In this document: piece after piece, positions 1 through 7,774 of the stretch
Numbering within the stretch: the stretch's first letter is position 1
How the letters are laid out: each line of letters begins with the position of its first letter
NCBI RefSeq assembly: GCF_030929505.1
Contig: NZ_JAVFVV010000015.1
Location: 1 to 64,000 of the forward strand
DNA: 64,000 nucleotides
From: Mesorhizobium sp. LHD-90
Lineage (GTDB): Bacteria > Pseudomonadota > Alphaproteobacteria > Rhizobiales > Rhizobiaceae
Reading direction: 5' to 3'
Position numbers and translations under genes: made by a program
The notes under the pieces: generated by a model
Databases searched by the model: none
The model's input: the letters and a program-made list of their open reading frames with translations, nothing else
What the model was told of the DNA's origin: nothing

Positions 1-70
1 CGGCCACGCAACCGACCGGCACCCTCCAGCCAAAACATCCCGACGACGAAATCTCCAGCGTACTCAAACG

Positions 71-105
71 CGTAAAACAAAACCCCGCCAAAAATGACGG
101 GGTTT
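71..105 (-). terminator. Intrinsic terminator for the secreted protein gene at 170-565
   Basis: Positions 80-87 and 98-105 form an 8-bp GC-rich stem (AAACCCCG/CGGGGTTT). Read on the minus strand, the stem is followed by a T-rich run at 79-71. It lies about 65 bases past the stop codon of the minus-strand gene, so it fits a Rho-independent terminator for that gene. Confidence 0.7.
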
Positions 106-116
106 GTCAGCAGTCT

Positions 117-149
117 GAGGCCCGGAAGGTTTCCCTCCCGGGCCTTTTT
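117..149 (+). terminator. Plus-strand intrinsic terminator (end of a gene left of the window)
   Basis: GGCCCGG (119-125) pairs with CCGGGCC (138-144), and TTTTT follows at 145-149. The polarity serves transcription entering from the left edge of the window. No gene is identifiable in bases 1-70, so the gene it ends is outside or truncated. Confidence 0.7.
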
Positions 150-169
150 CGCAGCGCGGCCGGTCCGGG

Positions 170-565
170 TCAGCGAATGACCGGGCAGCCCGGCACACGG
201 GCGAAGGTCAACACGAAGCGCTCGCCGTAGCGGCGGCCGGCGACGTCGATGGTGCGGCGGCCGACGTCAATCACATGCGCCCGCCGAAGCCCGAGACGAC
301 GGGCCTTTTCGACTGCACGGTTCGGCGTGCATCCGCGCCGCTCCCAACGATCGCGCTCCCAGCGGCCGCGGTCCCAGCGGTCGCGATCCCAGCGCTGGCC
401 GACATGGCGGGGGCCGTCCTCGCCAACATAGACACCGACACGCGTGTCATTCCTGCCGCCGAAATTGAGGTAGAGCCCGTCGGCCTGCGCGGTTGCGGCC
501 ATGCCGGTGAGCGCGGTCAGCCCGACGGCGGCCGAGAGCGCGGCGGTCCTGATCAGCTTGAACAT
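170..565 (-). CDS. Secreted small basic protein with W-D/E-R repeats, unknown function
   Basis: 131 residues. A clear Sec signal peptide (MFKLIRTAALSAAVG, cleavage near ATAQA-DG) indicates export. The mature part has a short tandem run of WDRDRW/WERDRW units (about residues 58-77), followed by a compact C-terminal region with two cysteines that could form a disulfide. It ends close to the minus-strand terminator at 71-105 and appears to be a single-gene unit. Short secreted proteins with charged tryptophan/arginine repeats are common in rhizobia, but I do not recognise a functional family, so no role is assigned. The start is the only ATG that gives the signal peptide. Confidence 0.75.
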   Translation of the reverse strand: MFKLIRTAALSAAVGLTALTGMAATAQADGLYLNFGGRNDTRVGVYVGEDGPRHVGQRWDRDRWDRGRWERDRWERRGCTPNRAVEKARRLGLRRAHVIDVGRRTIDVAGRRYGERFVLTFARVPGCPVIR

Positions 566-734
566 TGTCTTCTCCTTGCGATTGTTCGATGCAACTCGCC
601 GAAGCGATGGGCGAACAATCGCACGGGCAGGCTGAACCGAACCGGAACCGGCTGTTCAGCAGGCGTTCATGGAGGAGGCCATCGGTCCCTCGCGCAAGGG
701 GCGCTCTTGGGCGGAAAACCGCAAAAGCGGCAGT

Positions 735-1181
735 TCAGGGTTCAGCCTCGACCATATGCTCGAAATAGTCGTCGTCCTCGGCAAGGTCGCTGTCGAAGGC
801 AGTGATGCGGCCGCGAATCGAAACGCCGGCCTCGTGCACCGTCTCGCGGCTGCCGCTGACCAGGTGATGCCACCAATAGAGGTCGTGGCCCTCGGCGACC
901 AGCCGGTAGGCGCAGGTCGAGGGAAGCCAGTCAATCGTGCGCACGGTCTGCGGGGTCAGGCGTACGCAATCCGGCACAAGCGCTTTGCGATTGTCGTAAT
1001 CCTTGCAGCGGCAGGTGCCGGGATCGAGCAGACGGCAGGCGACGGTCGTCCAGTAGATTTCAGCGGTATCTTCGTCCTCGAGCTTGGACAGGCAGCACTT
1101 GCCGCAGCCGTCGCACAGCGATTCCCACTGCTCAGAGGTCATCGCCTCGAGCGTCAGCCGCTTCCAGAAAGGTCTCTCCAT
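735..1181 (-). CDS. YcgN/UPF0260-family cysteine-cluster protein
   Basis: 148 residues from the chosen ATG at 1181. The N-terminus ([14 protein letters not shown]...[12 protein letters not shown]) matches the conserved opening of the YcgN/UPF0260 family. The family carries a CxxCxxCC cluster and further cysteines (here [12 protein letters not shown] and PDC), and has been suggested to bind zinc or an Fe-S cluster; its function is not established. An in-frame upstream start would add 19 residues absent from the family, so it was rejected. The gene is divergent from the OmpA-domain gene at 1360 and appears monocistronic. Confidence 0.85.
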   Translation of the reverse strand: MERPFWKRLTLEAMTSEQWESLCDGCGKCCLSKLEDEDTAEIYWTTVACRLLDPGTCRCKDYDNRKALVPDCVRLTPQTVRTIDWLPSTCAYRLVAEGHDLYWWHHLVSGSRETVHEAGVSIRGRITAFDSDLAEDDDYFEHMVEAEP

Positions 1182-1359
1182 GCGGCGGCATTTGGGCCGC
1201 AACCGCACCGTCGTCAAGCGCCTGCCGCCGCGGCACATCGTTCAGCATGCGTTCATTCGGCGGCTGATACCCGCTTTCGCCCAAATTCCCTGCCAAGAAT
1301 CTTCGGAACGATGATCGTCTGAAGGTGTTTCCGTGGCGGGGACGCCTGGAGGTTTGTTA

Positions 1360-3783
1360 ATGAAGTTCTATTCCACCATGCTTGCCGGGACCGCACTGGC
1401 GCTTTGCATCGCCGGCACGGCGGTGGCCGCTCCGCAGTCCCTTTCCAGATCGGATTTGGGTCGGGGCGGGCCGGACGCGCTGATCCTCGCGCAAGCCGAG
1501 GACGAAGCCGGCGGCCAGCCCCAGGCGGAGGAAGAACAGCTCAAGCGCAAGAAGCGCGACGCGGAACGCGAGCGGCCCGATCGCGAAAAGGTCCGGTCTG
1601 CCGAGGAAAGAGTTCAGCGCAAGAAGCGCGACGCCGAAGAACCGGCACGCGCGGCCGACGAACCGTCGCAGGCTGAGGAACAGCCGCGCAAAAAGCGCCG
1701 CACCGAGGCCGCCGCAGGAGATGAACCGTCCCCGGGGGATCAGCAGCCCCGCAAAAAGCGCCGCGCCGAACAGGAGCAGCCAGCCCGCGCCCAGGCTCCG
1801 GCAGGGGATGAACCGTCCGAGGGCGAGGAACAGCCTCGCAAGAAACGACGCGCCGAACGAGAGCAGCCGGCCCGCGCCCAGGCTCCGGCAGGGGATGAAC
1901 CGTCCGAGGGCGAGGAACAGCCTCGCAAGAAACGCAGGGCCGAGCGAGAGCAGCCGGCCCGCGCCCAGGCTCCCGCAGGGGATGACCCGTCCGAGGGCGA
2001 GGAACAGCCTCGCAAGAAACGACGCGCCGAACGAGAGCAGCCGGCCCGCGCCCAGGCTCCCGCAGGGGATGCCCCGTCCGAGGGTGAGGAACAGCCTCGC
2101 AAGAAACGACGCGCCGAGCGAGAGCAGCCTGCCCGCGCCCAGGCTCCCGCAGGGGATGCCCCGTCCGAGGGTGAGGAACAGCCTCGCAAGAAACGCAGGG
2201 CCGAGCGAGAGCAGCCGACCCGCGCCGAAACGTCTGCGCCGGACCAGCCAGCCGACGCAGAAGAGCAGCCACGCAAGAAGCGCACGGCCGAAGGCGACCG
2301 GACCGGCCGGGAAAAAGCCCGTTCCGCCGAAGAGCGGACCAGGGCAAGGCAGGATGAGCGCAAGAAGCGCGCCGCAGAGCAGGAAGAGCCTGGCCAGGCA
2401 GAGGCGCCCTTGACCGAAGAACCCGGGCAATCCGAGGAACAACCGCGCAAGAAACGCCGCACTGACCAGCCTGAACCGGATCAGGCCGAGGTCCCGACCA
2501 CGGAAGAGCCCGCGAAGACCGAAGACCAGCCGCGCAAGCGACCCGACGAGCGCAGGCGACCAGCGGACGCCGAGCAGCCCGCCGAGGCCGAGGAGCCGGC
2601 TCGCGCCGAAGGCGAGAAGCCTCCGCGGGCATCCGAGGAGAATGCCCGGACCGACGAGCGGGATCGGCGCAAGAACCGCAAACCACGCGACGGCGGCAGG
2701 GCGCCGGTCCTCGACAGCGCGAAGGACGAGCCGGCGGCGGATGCCGACCGGCCTGCCGCACCTGCCGAAGCTGCGGCGGCGCCCCCCGCTGACGACCGCG
2801 CCGCGCAGGCCGAACGGATTGACCGCCGGAAGATTTCTCGGGCCGACAGCGAACGGGGCGAGCGGATCGATCGAGAGCGGGCGCGGGAGCGCCGCCGGGA
2901 CCGCCCCGAAGGAGCGGACATAGTGCGCGAACTCGGCGACCGTGTCGTCATCCAGCTCGGCGACCAGATCATGGTCGAGGACAAGGATCGCGGCCGCCGC
3001 ATCCGCCGCGAGGCGCGTGACGTCTATTACGAGGAGCTGCCACGCGGCCGCCAGCGCGAGATCGTCGAGCGGCGTGACGGCACGCGCATCGTAACCATCC
3101 GCGACCGCTATGGCGACGTCATCCGCCGCTCGCGCATCGAGCCGGACGGCAACGAGATCATCCTGGCCTATGTCGACGAGGATGTCTTCGAACGCGACGA
3201 CTATGATGGACGCTGGTATGATCCCGGCAGGGACCTGCCGCCGCTTCGCCTGACCATCCCCGAAGAGGAGTACATCCTGGACGCCGAAGAGGCGGCCGAC
3301 GTCGACACGTACTACACGTTCCTGGACCAGCCGCCGGTGGAAAAGATCCAGCGCTACTATTCGGTCGATGAAGTCAAGCGTTCGGCGCGTATCCGCGATA
3401 CGGTCAGGCGTGTCGATCTCGACACCATCACCTTCGGTTTCGGTTCGGCCGAGATCGCCGAGGACGAGGTCGAAAAGCTGGATAGTGTCGCGCAGGCCAT
3501 GGAGAAACTGCTGAAGCAGAATCCCGCCGAGACTTTTCTCATCGAGGGCCACACCGACGCGGTCGGCTCCGAAGTGGCCAATCTGGCGCTGTCGGACCGG
3601 CGTGCCGAGGCGGTGGCGCAGGCGCTGACCGACGTGTTCGAGATCCCACCGGAGAATCTGGAGGCGCAAGGGTACGGCGAGGAATATCTTAAGGTGAACA
3701 CCGACCGGCCGGAGCGCGAGAACCGCCGCGTCTCCATCCGCCGCATCACCCCTCTGGTGGCGCCGGTGGCGTCGGCCGAGTAA
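1360..3783 (+). CDS. OmpA-domain outer-membrane/periplasmic protein with long charged repeat region
   Basis: About 807 residues. A good Shine-Dalgarno (GGAGG at 1348-1352) precedes the ATG at 1360, which opens a signal peptide (MKFYSTMLAGTALALCIAGT). Residues about 50-500 are extremely rich in E, K, R, Q, P and A and contain near-identical 29-residue units (PRKKRRAE..QPARAQAPAGD..PSEGEEQ). The C-terminal about 110 residues are an OmpA/Pal-type peptidoglycan-binding domain, with the hallmark IEGHTDAVGS and a downstream NRRVSIRR. Inference: the OmpA domain anchors to peptidoglycan, while the charged region is a flexible spacer. The central part before OmpA (about residues 520-690) contains DRYGDVIRRS-like motifs seen in other rhizobial OmpA-family proteins. 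The repeats make the length likely to vary between strains. Confidence 0.85.
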   Translation: MKFYSTMLAGTALALCIAGTAVAAPQSLSRSDLGRGGPDALILAQAEDEAGGQPQAEEEQLKRKKRDAERERPDREKVRSAEERVQRKKRDAEEPARAADEPSQAEEQPRKKRRTEAAAGDEPSPGDQQPRKKRRAEQEQPARAQAPAGDEPSEGEEQPRKKRRAEREQPARAQAPAGDEPSEGEEQPRKKRRAEREQPARAQAPAGDDPSEGEEQPRKKRRAEREQPARAQAPAGDAPSEGEEQPRKKRRAEREQPARAQAPAGDAPSEGEEQPRKKRRAEREQPTRAETSAPDQPADAEEQPRKKRTAEGDRTGREKARSAEERTRARQDERKKRAAEQEEPGQAEAPLTEEPGQSEEQPRKKRRTDQPEPDQAEVPTTEEPAKTEDQPRKRPDERRRPADAEQPAEAEEPARAEGEKPPRASEENARTDERDRRKNRKPRDGGRAPVLDSAKDEPAADADRPAAPAEAAAAPPADDRAAQAERIDRRKISRADSERGERIDRERARERRRDRPEGADIVRELGDRVVIQLGDQIMVEDKDRGRRIRREARDVYYEELPRGRQREIVERRDGTRIVTIRDRYGDVIRRSRIEPDGNEIILAYVDEDVFERDDYDGRWYDPGRDLPPLRLTIPEEEYILDAEEAADVDTYYTFLDQPPVEKIQRYYSVDEVKRSARIRDTVRRVDLDTITFGFGSAEIAEDEVEKLDSVAQAMEKLLKQNPAETFLIEGHTDAVGSEVANLALSDRRAEAVAQALTDVFEIPPENLEAQGYGEEYLKVNTDRPERENRRVSIRRITPLVAPVASAE
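1747..2230 (+). repeat. 87-bp in-frame tandem repeat array inside the OmpA-domain gene
   Basis: The same segment recurs with a period of exactly 87 bp: the motif encoding PRKKR starts at 1747, 1834, 1921, 2008, 2095 and 2182. Each unit encodes 29 residues, so copy-number change would keep the frame. Units are nearly identical at DNA level, differing mainly in DEP/DDP/DAP and RRA/RAE variants, which suggests recent duplication or gene conversion. Confidence 0.95.
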
Positions 3784-3843
3784 GTCCCTGCCCGTCCCGC
3801 CATCCGGCCGGGCGGGCAGATCCTCCTGTGCCCGCCGAGCCGG

Positions 3844-4713
3844 TCATCCGAAGGTCCGCGCCACCTTTGTCGGCACACGCGCAAACACCTCGTCGGGCAC
3901 GAAGAAGTCGCCCGCAAGCTGCCCCGCGGCACCCGGCGCATACTTCGAAAAATCGGTGACGCCCTCGGCGCGCAACACCTCCTCGTCGATGAAAAAATTG
4001 CCGGTCGTCTCGCGTGACGGCCGGTTGAAGATGGCGTAGGCCGCGTCGGCCACGATCTCCGGCGAGCGGCTGATCGCAGCGAGCTGCTCGCCGCCGAGCA
4101 GGTTGCGCACGGCGGCCGTGTCGATCGCCGTCAGCGGCCACAGCGAATTGACGGCGATGCCGGCCGGGGCGAACTCGGCCGCCATGCCCAGCGTGCACAT
4201 CGACATGCCGAACTTCGCCATCGTGTAGGCGACGTGGCCCTTGAACCACTTCGCCTTCATGTCGAGCGGCGGCGCCAGGTTCAAAATGTGAGGATTTTTG
4301 ACCAACTTCAGGTGCGGAATGCACATTTTGGAGACGAGGAAGGTGCCGCGCGTGTTGATCTGATGCATCAGGTCGAAACGCTTCATGTCGGTCTCCAGCG
4401 TGCCGGTGAGCTGGATGGCGCTGGCATTGTTGACGCAGATGTCGATGCCGCCGAATGTCTCCACGGTTTTTGCCACCGCCTCGGCGACCTGACCTTCGTC
4501 GCGGATATCGCACAGCACGGCAAGCGCCCTGCCCCCGGCGGCCTCGATCTCGGCGGCTGCCGTGTGGATCGTACCCGGCAGTTTCGGATGCGGCGTGTCG
4601 GTCTTGGCGGCGATGGTGACGTTGGCCCCGTCGCGCGCGGCGCGCAGCGCGATCGAAAGCCCGATGCCGCGCGACCCGCCGGAAATGAACAGCGTCTTGC
4701 CCTTCAGCGACAT
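3844..4713 (-). CDS. HSDL2-like short-chain dehydrogenase/reductase
   Basis: 289 residues from the ATG at 4713, preceded on its strand by an AGGAGGAGAG Shine-Dalgarno (4720-4729). Classical SDR features are the nucleotide-binding SGGSRGIG (a variant of TGxxxGIG), NNAS, and YTMAK holding the catalytic Tyr and Lys. Motifs around it (HPKLPGTIHTAA, DLMHQINTRGTF, WPLTAIDTAAV) match the hydroxysteroid-dehydrogenase-like protein 2 group rather than generic FabG enzymes. The usual NxSPPL motif, whose Ser is the probable catalytic one, reads NLAPPL here. The substrate is unknown; family members are linked to lipid metabolism. A longer reading frame upstream lacks family similarity and overlaps the divergent gene at 4844. 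Confidence 0.85.
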   Translation of the reverse strand: MSLKGKTLFISGGSRGIGLSIALRAARDGANVTIAAKTDTPHPKLPGTIHTAAAEIEAAGGRALAVLCDIRDEGQVAEAVAKTVETFGGIDICVNNASAIQLTGTLETDMKRFDLMHQINTRGTFLVSKMCIPHLKLVKNPHILNLAPPLDMKAKWFKGHVAYTMAKFGMSMCTLGMAAEFAPAGIAVNSLWPLTAIDTAAVRNLLGGEQLAAISRSPEIVADAAYAIFNRPSRETTGNFFIDEEVLRAEGVTDFSKYAPGAAGQLAGDFFVPDEVFARVPTKVARTFG

Positions 4714-4843
4714 TTTTTCTCTCCTCCTCGCGCCGCGTCTGCGACCCCGTTGTGACGGCGAAAGCTGGCGGCGGCAAGAGGCGAAGGGGGTTGCGCTGGG
4801 GAAGCGGCTTGGCCAGAGTGGTCGCACAACCGGAGATTTTGCC

Positions 4844-5251
4844 ATGCGCCTTGCCTTCGCCGCCCTCGCCGCGGCCTTGCTCCTCCCCGCCGGCCCGGTG
4901 CTGGCCGACGAATGCGCCGATCCGCAGGACCAGGCAAGCCTGAACATCTGCGCCGGCAAGAAATTCGAGGCGGCCGACCGCAAGCTCAACGAGGCCTACA
5001 AAAAGATCGAGGCGCGGCTGAAGGACAATCCCGAGTCGCGCAAAATGCTGGTGGCGGCCGAGCGCGCCTGGGTCGCCTTCCGCGACGCCGAATGCGCCTT
5101 CCAGGGCGGGCCGATCGACCAGGCCGGCACCATCCGCCCGCTGGTCGTCGCCGATTGCAGGACCGGGCTGACCGAGGCGCGGCTGAAGGATTTTCAGGGC
5201 TACCTCAATTGCGAGGAGGGCGACATGAGCTGCCCGGTGCCGGCGCAGTAA
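4844..5251 (+). CDS. LprI-like (DUF1311) secreted protein
   Basis: 135 residues with a signal peptide (MRLAFAALAAALLLPAGPVLA) and a DUF1311/lysozyme-inhibitor LprI domain. The domain shows the typical DLNxxY-like helix (KLNEAYKKIEARL), the AERAWVAFRDAEC motif and conserved cysteines (C in DEC, NIC, AEC, DC). Proteins of this family are periplasmic; the mycobacterial LprI inhibits lysozyme, but most homologues have no proven role. GGAG at 4832-4835 supports the ATG at 4844. The gene is divergent from the SDR gene and is followed directly by a long inverted repeat. Confidence 0.85.
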   Translation: MRLAFAALAAALLLPAGPVLADECADPQDQASLNICAGKKFEAADRKLNEAYKKIEARLKDNPESRKMLVAAERAWVAFRDAECAFQGGPIDQAGTIRPLVVADCRTGLTEARLKDFQGYLNCEEGDMSCPVPAQ

Positions 5252-5395
5252 CCCCTCCCCCTTGAGGGGAGGGTCCGGCCGAAGGCCGGGGGAGGGGTCA
5301 TAGCGGGCGCGCTCCAACGCAAAGCAACGTTGGCGTTTGGCCGCAGCGACCCCTCCCGGCCGCTTCGCGGCCACCCTCCCCTCAAGGGGGAGGGG
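5252..5395. repeat. GC-rich intergenic inverted repeat, about 48-bp arms
   Basis: Positions 5252-5299 and 5348-5395 are imperfect reverse complements of each other: CCCCTCCCCCTTGAGG.. against ..CCTCAAGGGGGAGGGG, each with an internal GGCCG..CGGCC palindrome. About 48 bases lie between them. The layout resembles the dispersed intergenic palindromes of rhizobia. A diverged half copy occurs at 28143-28175. The rest of the 5252-6056 gap holds a second palindrome (5902-5997) and no convincing gene. Confidence 0.85.
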
Positions 5396-5901
5396 AAGTC
5401 GGCACACTTCCCCCTCACCACGCTGCGGAAATCCGCCCTGGCCATTGAGAAGTTCGGGAAGACGGGCGGCCGTTCGATCGCTCATCTAGTAAATAATCTG
5501 CGACCTTGCGGCCGCCCGTCCGGCGCGTGCTTTTGCCGTCCCGTTCCGCTACGATCAACCATCGCCTTACGGCTTTCACCTGCGATCAAGTTGCGTACTG
5601 GCAGACATACTCCAGGTTGTGTATGTGGGAACTCTTGGGACAGCCCCCGGCCTTCGCGGCCACGTTAGCCGCTCTCTCCGGGACGCCGGTTCCTCCCCGC
5701 AAACCACCGTCATGATCGGCGTCCCCGCGGGAGAAACTGCCGACGAGTATGCGCGTGGTTTTGGGGAGGGGGATGAAAGTTTTCCTCGACGGCGTTTTTT
5801 CGCTTCGGGCAGGAAAGCGGACCCAGCGAACACAAGGGCTTGGCCGGGTTGCCGCAAAAAAATATCGCCTTTTGAGACAAATCCCTTCCCCGTTTTTGCG
5901 C

Positions 5902-5997
5902 AGGAAATCCGGGGACGGTTTACGCAATTCCGGCCCCCGCACTGCCGTCACGGCAGGGCTTGAACCCGGAATTGCGTAAACCGTCCCCGGATCTCCT
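5902..5997. repeat. Nested palindrome with 32-nt arms (GGGGACGGTTTACG element)
   Basis: Arms 5902-5933 and 5966-5997 are reverse complements with one mismatch and contain ATCCGGGGACGGTTTACG. The 32-nt centre carries a second perfect hairpin, CTGCCGT/ACGGCAG (5942-5948 and 5950-5956). The structure resembles a REP/BIME-type element. It stops 60 bases before the DUF899 gene. Confidence 0.85.
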
Positions 5998-6056
5998 TGA
6001 ACGAAACGCCGCGTTCGGCGTTGCCATGGGCACGGGGGACGAGAAAGGACGAGACG

Positions 6057-6803
6057 ATGGGCACGACATTTCCCAACGAATCCGCCGACTACCGTTTTGC
6101 GCGCGACCGGCTGCTGGAGGCCGAGATCGGCCTGCGCCGCGCCATGGAGGCGGTCTCGCAGGCGCGCCGCCAGTTGCCGCCGGGCGGCAAGGTCTTGGAG
6201 GATTATGTGTTCGACGGGCTCGACACCGAGGGCCAGCCGGCAACGATCCGGTTCTCGGAACTGTTCGCGCCGGACAAAGACACGCTGATCGTCTACAACA
6301 TGATGTTTCCCCGCCATGCCGGCGACGACCGCGCCGGCGCGAACGAGGGCGAGACGGCAGAATTGCCGCGCGACGAACAGCCCTGCCCGTCCTGCACCGC
6401 GCTGCTCGACCAGTTCGACGGCGCCGTCGCCCATCTTGAAGCCGCCGGCTTCAATTTCGCGGTGATCGCAAAGACCACGCCGGAGCGGCTGGCCGCCCTT
6501 GCGCGCGACCGCGGCTGGAAAAACATGCGGCTCGTCTCCGCCGCGCAGAACGGCTTCAACCGCGACTACCATGCCGAGAACGAGGACGGGCAGCAGGTGC
6601 CGATGGTCTCCGTGTTCCAGCGCGGGCCGGACGGCGTCCGCCATTTCTGGAGCTCCGAGATGATCCTGGTGCCCGCCGACCCCGGCCAGGACCCGCGCGC
6701 CGCCGGCACGCTGGAGCCGCTGTGGAACCTTATGGACCTGACGCCCGGCGGCCGCCCGGATTTTTATGAGCAGATGCAGTATGACGGGAAGGCAGCGGAG
6801 TAG
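6057..6803 (+). CDS. DUF899 family thioredoxin-like protein
   Basis: 248 residues. The sequence matches the DUF899 family (thioredoxin-like fold): FSELFAPDKDTLIVYNMMFP, then the redox-type CPSC motif (EQPCPSCTALLDQFDG), then NFAVIAKTTPERL and a C-terminal region with NLMDLTPGGRPDF. Family members are predicted dithiol-disulfide oxidoreductases without a known partner; no signal peptide is present, so it is presumably cytosolic. The start at 6057 follows AAAGGA (6043-6048). An upstream in-frame start at 5997 would run through the palindromic element and was rejected. Confidence 0.85.
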   Translation: MGTTFPNESADYRFARDRLLEAEIGLRRAMEAVSQARRQLPPGGKVLEDYVFDGLDTEGQPATIRFSELFAPDKDTLIVYNMMFPRHAGDDRAGANEGETAELPRDEQPCPSCTALLDQFDGAVAHLEAAGFNFAVIAKTTPERLAALARDRGWKNMRLVSAAQNGFNRDYHAENEDGQQVPMVSVFQRGPDGVRHFWSSEMILVPADPGQDPRAAGTLEPLWNLMDLTPGGRPDFYEQMQYDGKAAE

Positions 6804-6851
6804 ACTGGCGCGAATAAGCCCACTCTTGCCGGGAGCCCCTCACTCGAAACG

Positions 6852-7127
6852 AGCCCCTCACTTGCGATTTCTAACACTTAGCTTCCGCTGACGGGCTGCG
6901 CCCTGCTCCAGCTAAGATGTTGAAATCGCTTTCTCTCCCGCAAGGGGGAGAGATAGAGGGCGCTCCGCCGTTTCCGCCGGTCTCCAACCTTGGCGATTGA
7001 TGGCGAGATCGCGGCAGTTCCTATCTCCCCCCTTGCGGGGGAGAATGGATTTTCACGATCTTAGCGGAGCGCCGAGCCCGAGGGCGAGGAGGAAGCGACG
7101 CTAAGTCGTAGAAAATCCAAGAGAGGG
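6852..7127. repeat. Long composite intergenic palindrome (about 275 bp)
   Basis: Left arm about 6852-6956 and right arm about 7021-7127 are imperfect reverse complements. The closest parts are TCTCTCCCGCAAGGGGGAGA (6932 on) against CTCCCCCCTTGCGGGGGAGA (7025 on), and GCTAAGATGTTGAAATC against GATTTTCACGATCTTAGC. Such long imperfect palindromes are typical intergenic repeats of Mesorhizobium-type genomes and would fold into an extended hairpin if transcribed. No gene is visible in 6804-7188. Confidence 0.75.
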
Positions 7128-7164
7128 GCTGACTTGATCATCAAATGCTCCCTTTCAATGCTAA

Positions 7165-7180
7165 TCTCCCCCAGGGGAGA
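7165..7180 (+). promoter_or_regulatory. Hairpin sequestering the ridA Shine-Dalgarno
   Basis: TCTCCC (7165-7170) can pair with GGGAGA (7175-7180) across a short loop. The 3' arm is the only Shine-Dalgarno (GGGGAGA, nine bases before the ATG at 7189). The same CTCCCC..GGGGAGA motif forms the core of the palindrome at 6932-7046, so the ribosome binding site may derive from that repeat family. Regulation is inferred. Confidence 0.5.
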
Positions 7181-7188
7181 ATCGCACC

Positions 7189-7581
7189 ATGAAAAAAGAA
7201 ATCGTCGAAGTGCCGGTGCTGTCGCAGATGATGCGCGAGTTGGGCATTCCCTGTTCGTCGGTGACCAAGGCCAACGGTTTTGTATTCGTGTCGGGCACCC
7301 CGCCGATCGACATGACGACCGGAAAGATCGTGCGCGGCGACATCGAGACCCAGACCGAGGCGTCGCTGAACGCCGTAAAACTCTGCCTGGAGGCGGCGGG
7401 CACAAGTTTCGACAATGTGGTGATGGTGCGCATCTACGCCGCCAATGCGGGGTTCTATCAAGCCATCAACCGCGTCTACATCCGGCATTTTCCCGACAAT
7501 TTCCCCTCGCGCACATTCGTGCCGGTATCGGGCTGGTTCATGGAGTTCGATATCGAGATTGAAGTGCAGGCGGTAGGGTAA
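7189..7581 (+). CDS. RidA family (reactive intermediate/imine deaminase) protein
   Basis: 130 residues, the usual length for RidA/YjgF/UK114 proteins. Family features are the VSGTPPIDMTTGKIV stretch, DIETQTEASLNAVKLCLEAAG, VVMVRIYAAN, and the C-terminal SRTFVPVSGWFMEFDIEIEVQAVG, where the Arg aligns with the carboxylate-binding Arg of RidA enzymes. RidA enzymes hydrolyse 2-aminoacrylate and related imines; the non-standard strand before IEIEVQA suggests a divergent subgroup, so the substrate is uncertain. The gene appears to stand alone between a palindrome and an AT-rich insert, with a ribosome binding site that can be hidden in a hairpin. Confidence 0.85.
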   Translation: MKKEIVEVPVLSQMMRELGIPCSSVTKANGFVFVSGTPPIDMTTGKIVRGDIETQTEASLNAVKLCLEAAGTSFDNVVMVRIYAANAGFYQAINRVYIRHFPDNFPSRTFVPVSGWFMEFDIEIEVQAVG

Positions 7582-7774
7582 AGTGCGGTACACAACGCGC
7601 GGCCAGATCGAAATCATCGACACTGTGAGATGTAGGTGAACCAAGGCCCACATACGCAAGCTCGAACGCTGGGCATCGAAGCTTCTTGAATAAGCTGGAT
7701 AGCGGAATCGGAAGATTGAAAAAACAACTCTTGCATCATAGGCTCTATCGATCTGAGTGGGGGAGACGGACGTC

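Noticed and set aside
1357-3669. 770-codon open frame opposite the OmpA-domain gene
   Set aside because: Mirror image of the repeat array (Leu/Gly/Arg-rich), with no start signal; the plus-strand gene has signal peptide, Shine-Dalgarno and OmpA domain.
3746-5485. 579-codon minus-strand open frame spanning the SDR gene and the repeat
   Set aside because: Runs through the SDR in another frame and through the palindrome; contains repeat-derived peptides only.
5586-6644. 352-codon minus-strand open frame opposite DUF899
   Set aside because: Antisense to DUF899 and extends into palindromes; no family similarity.
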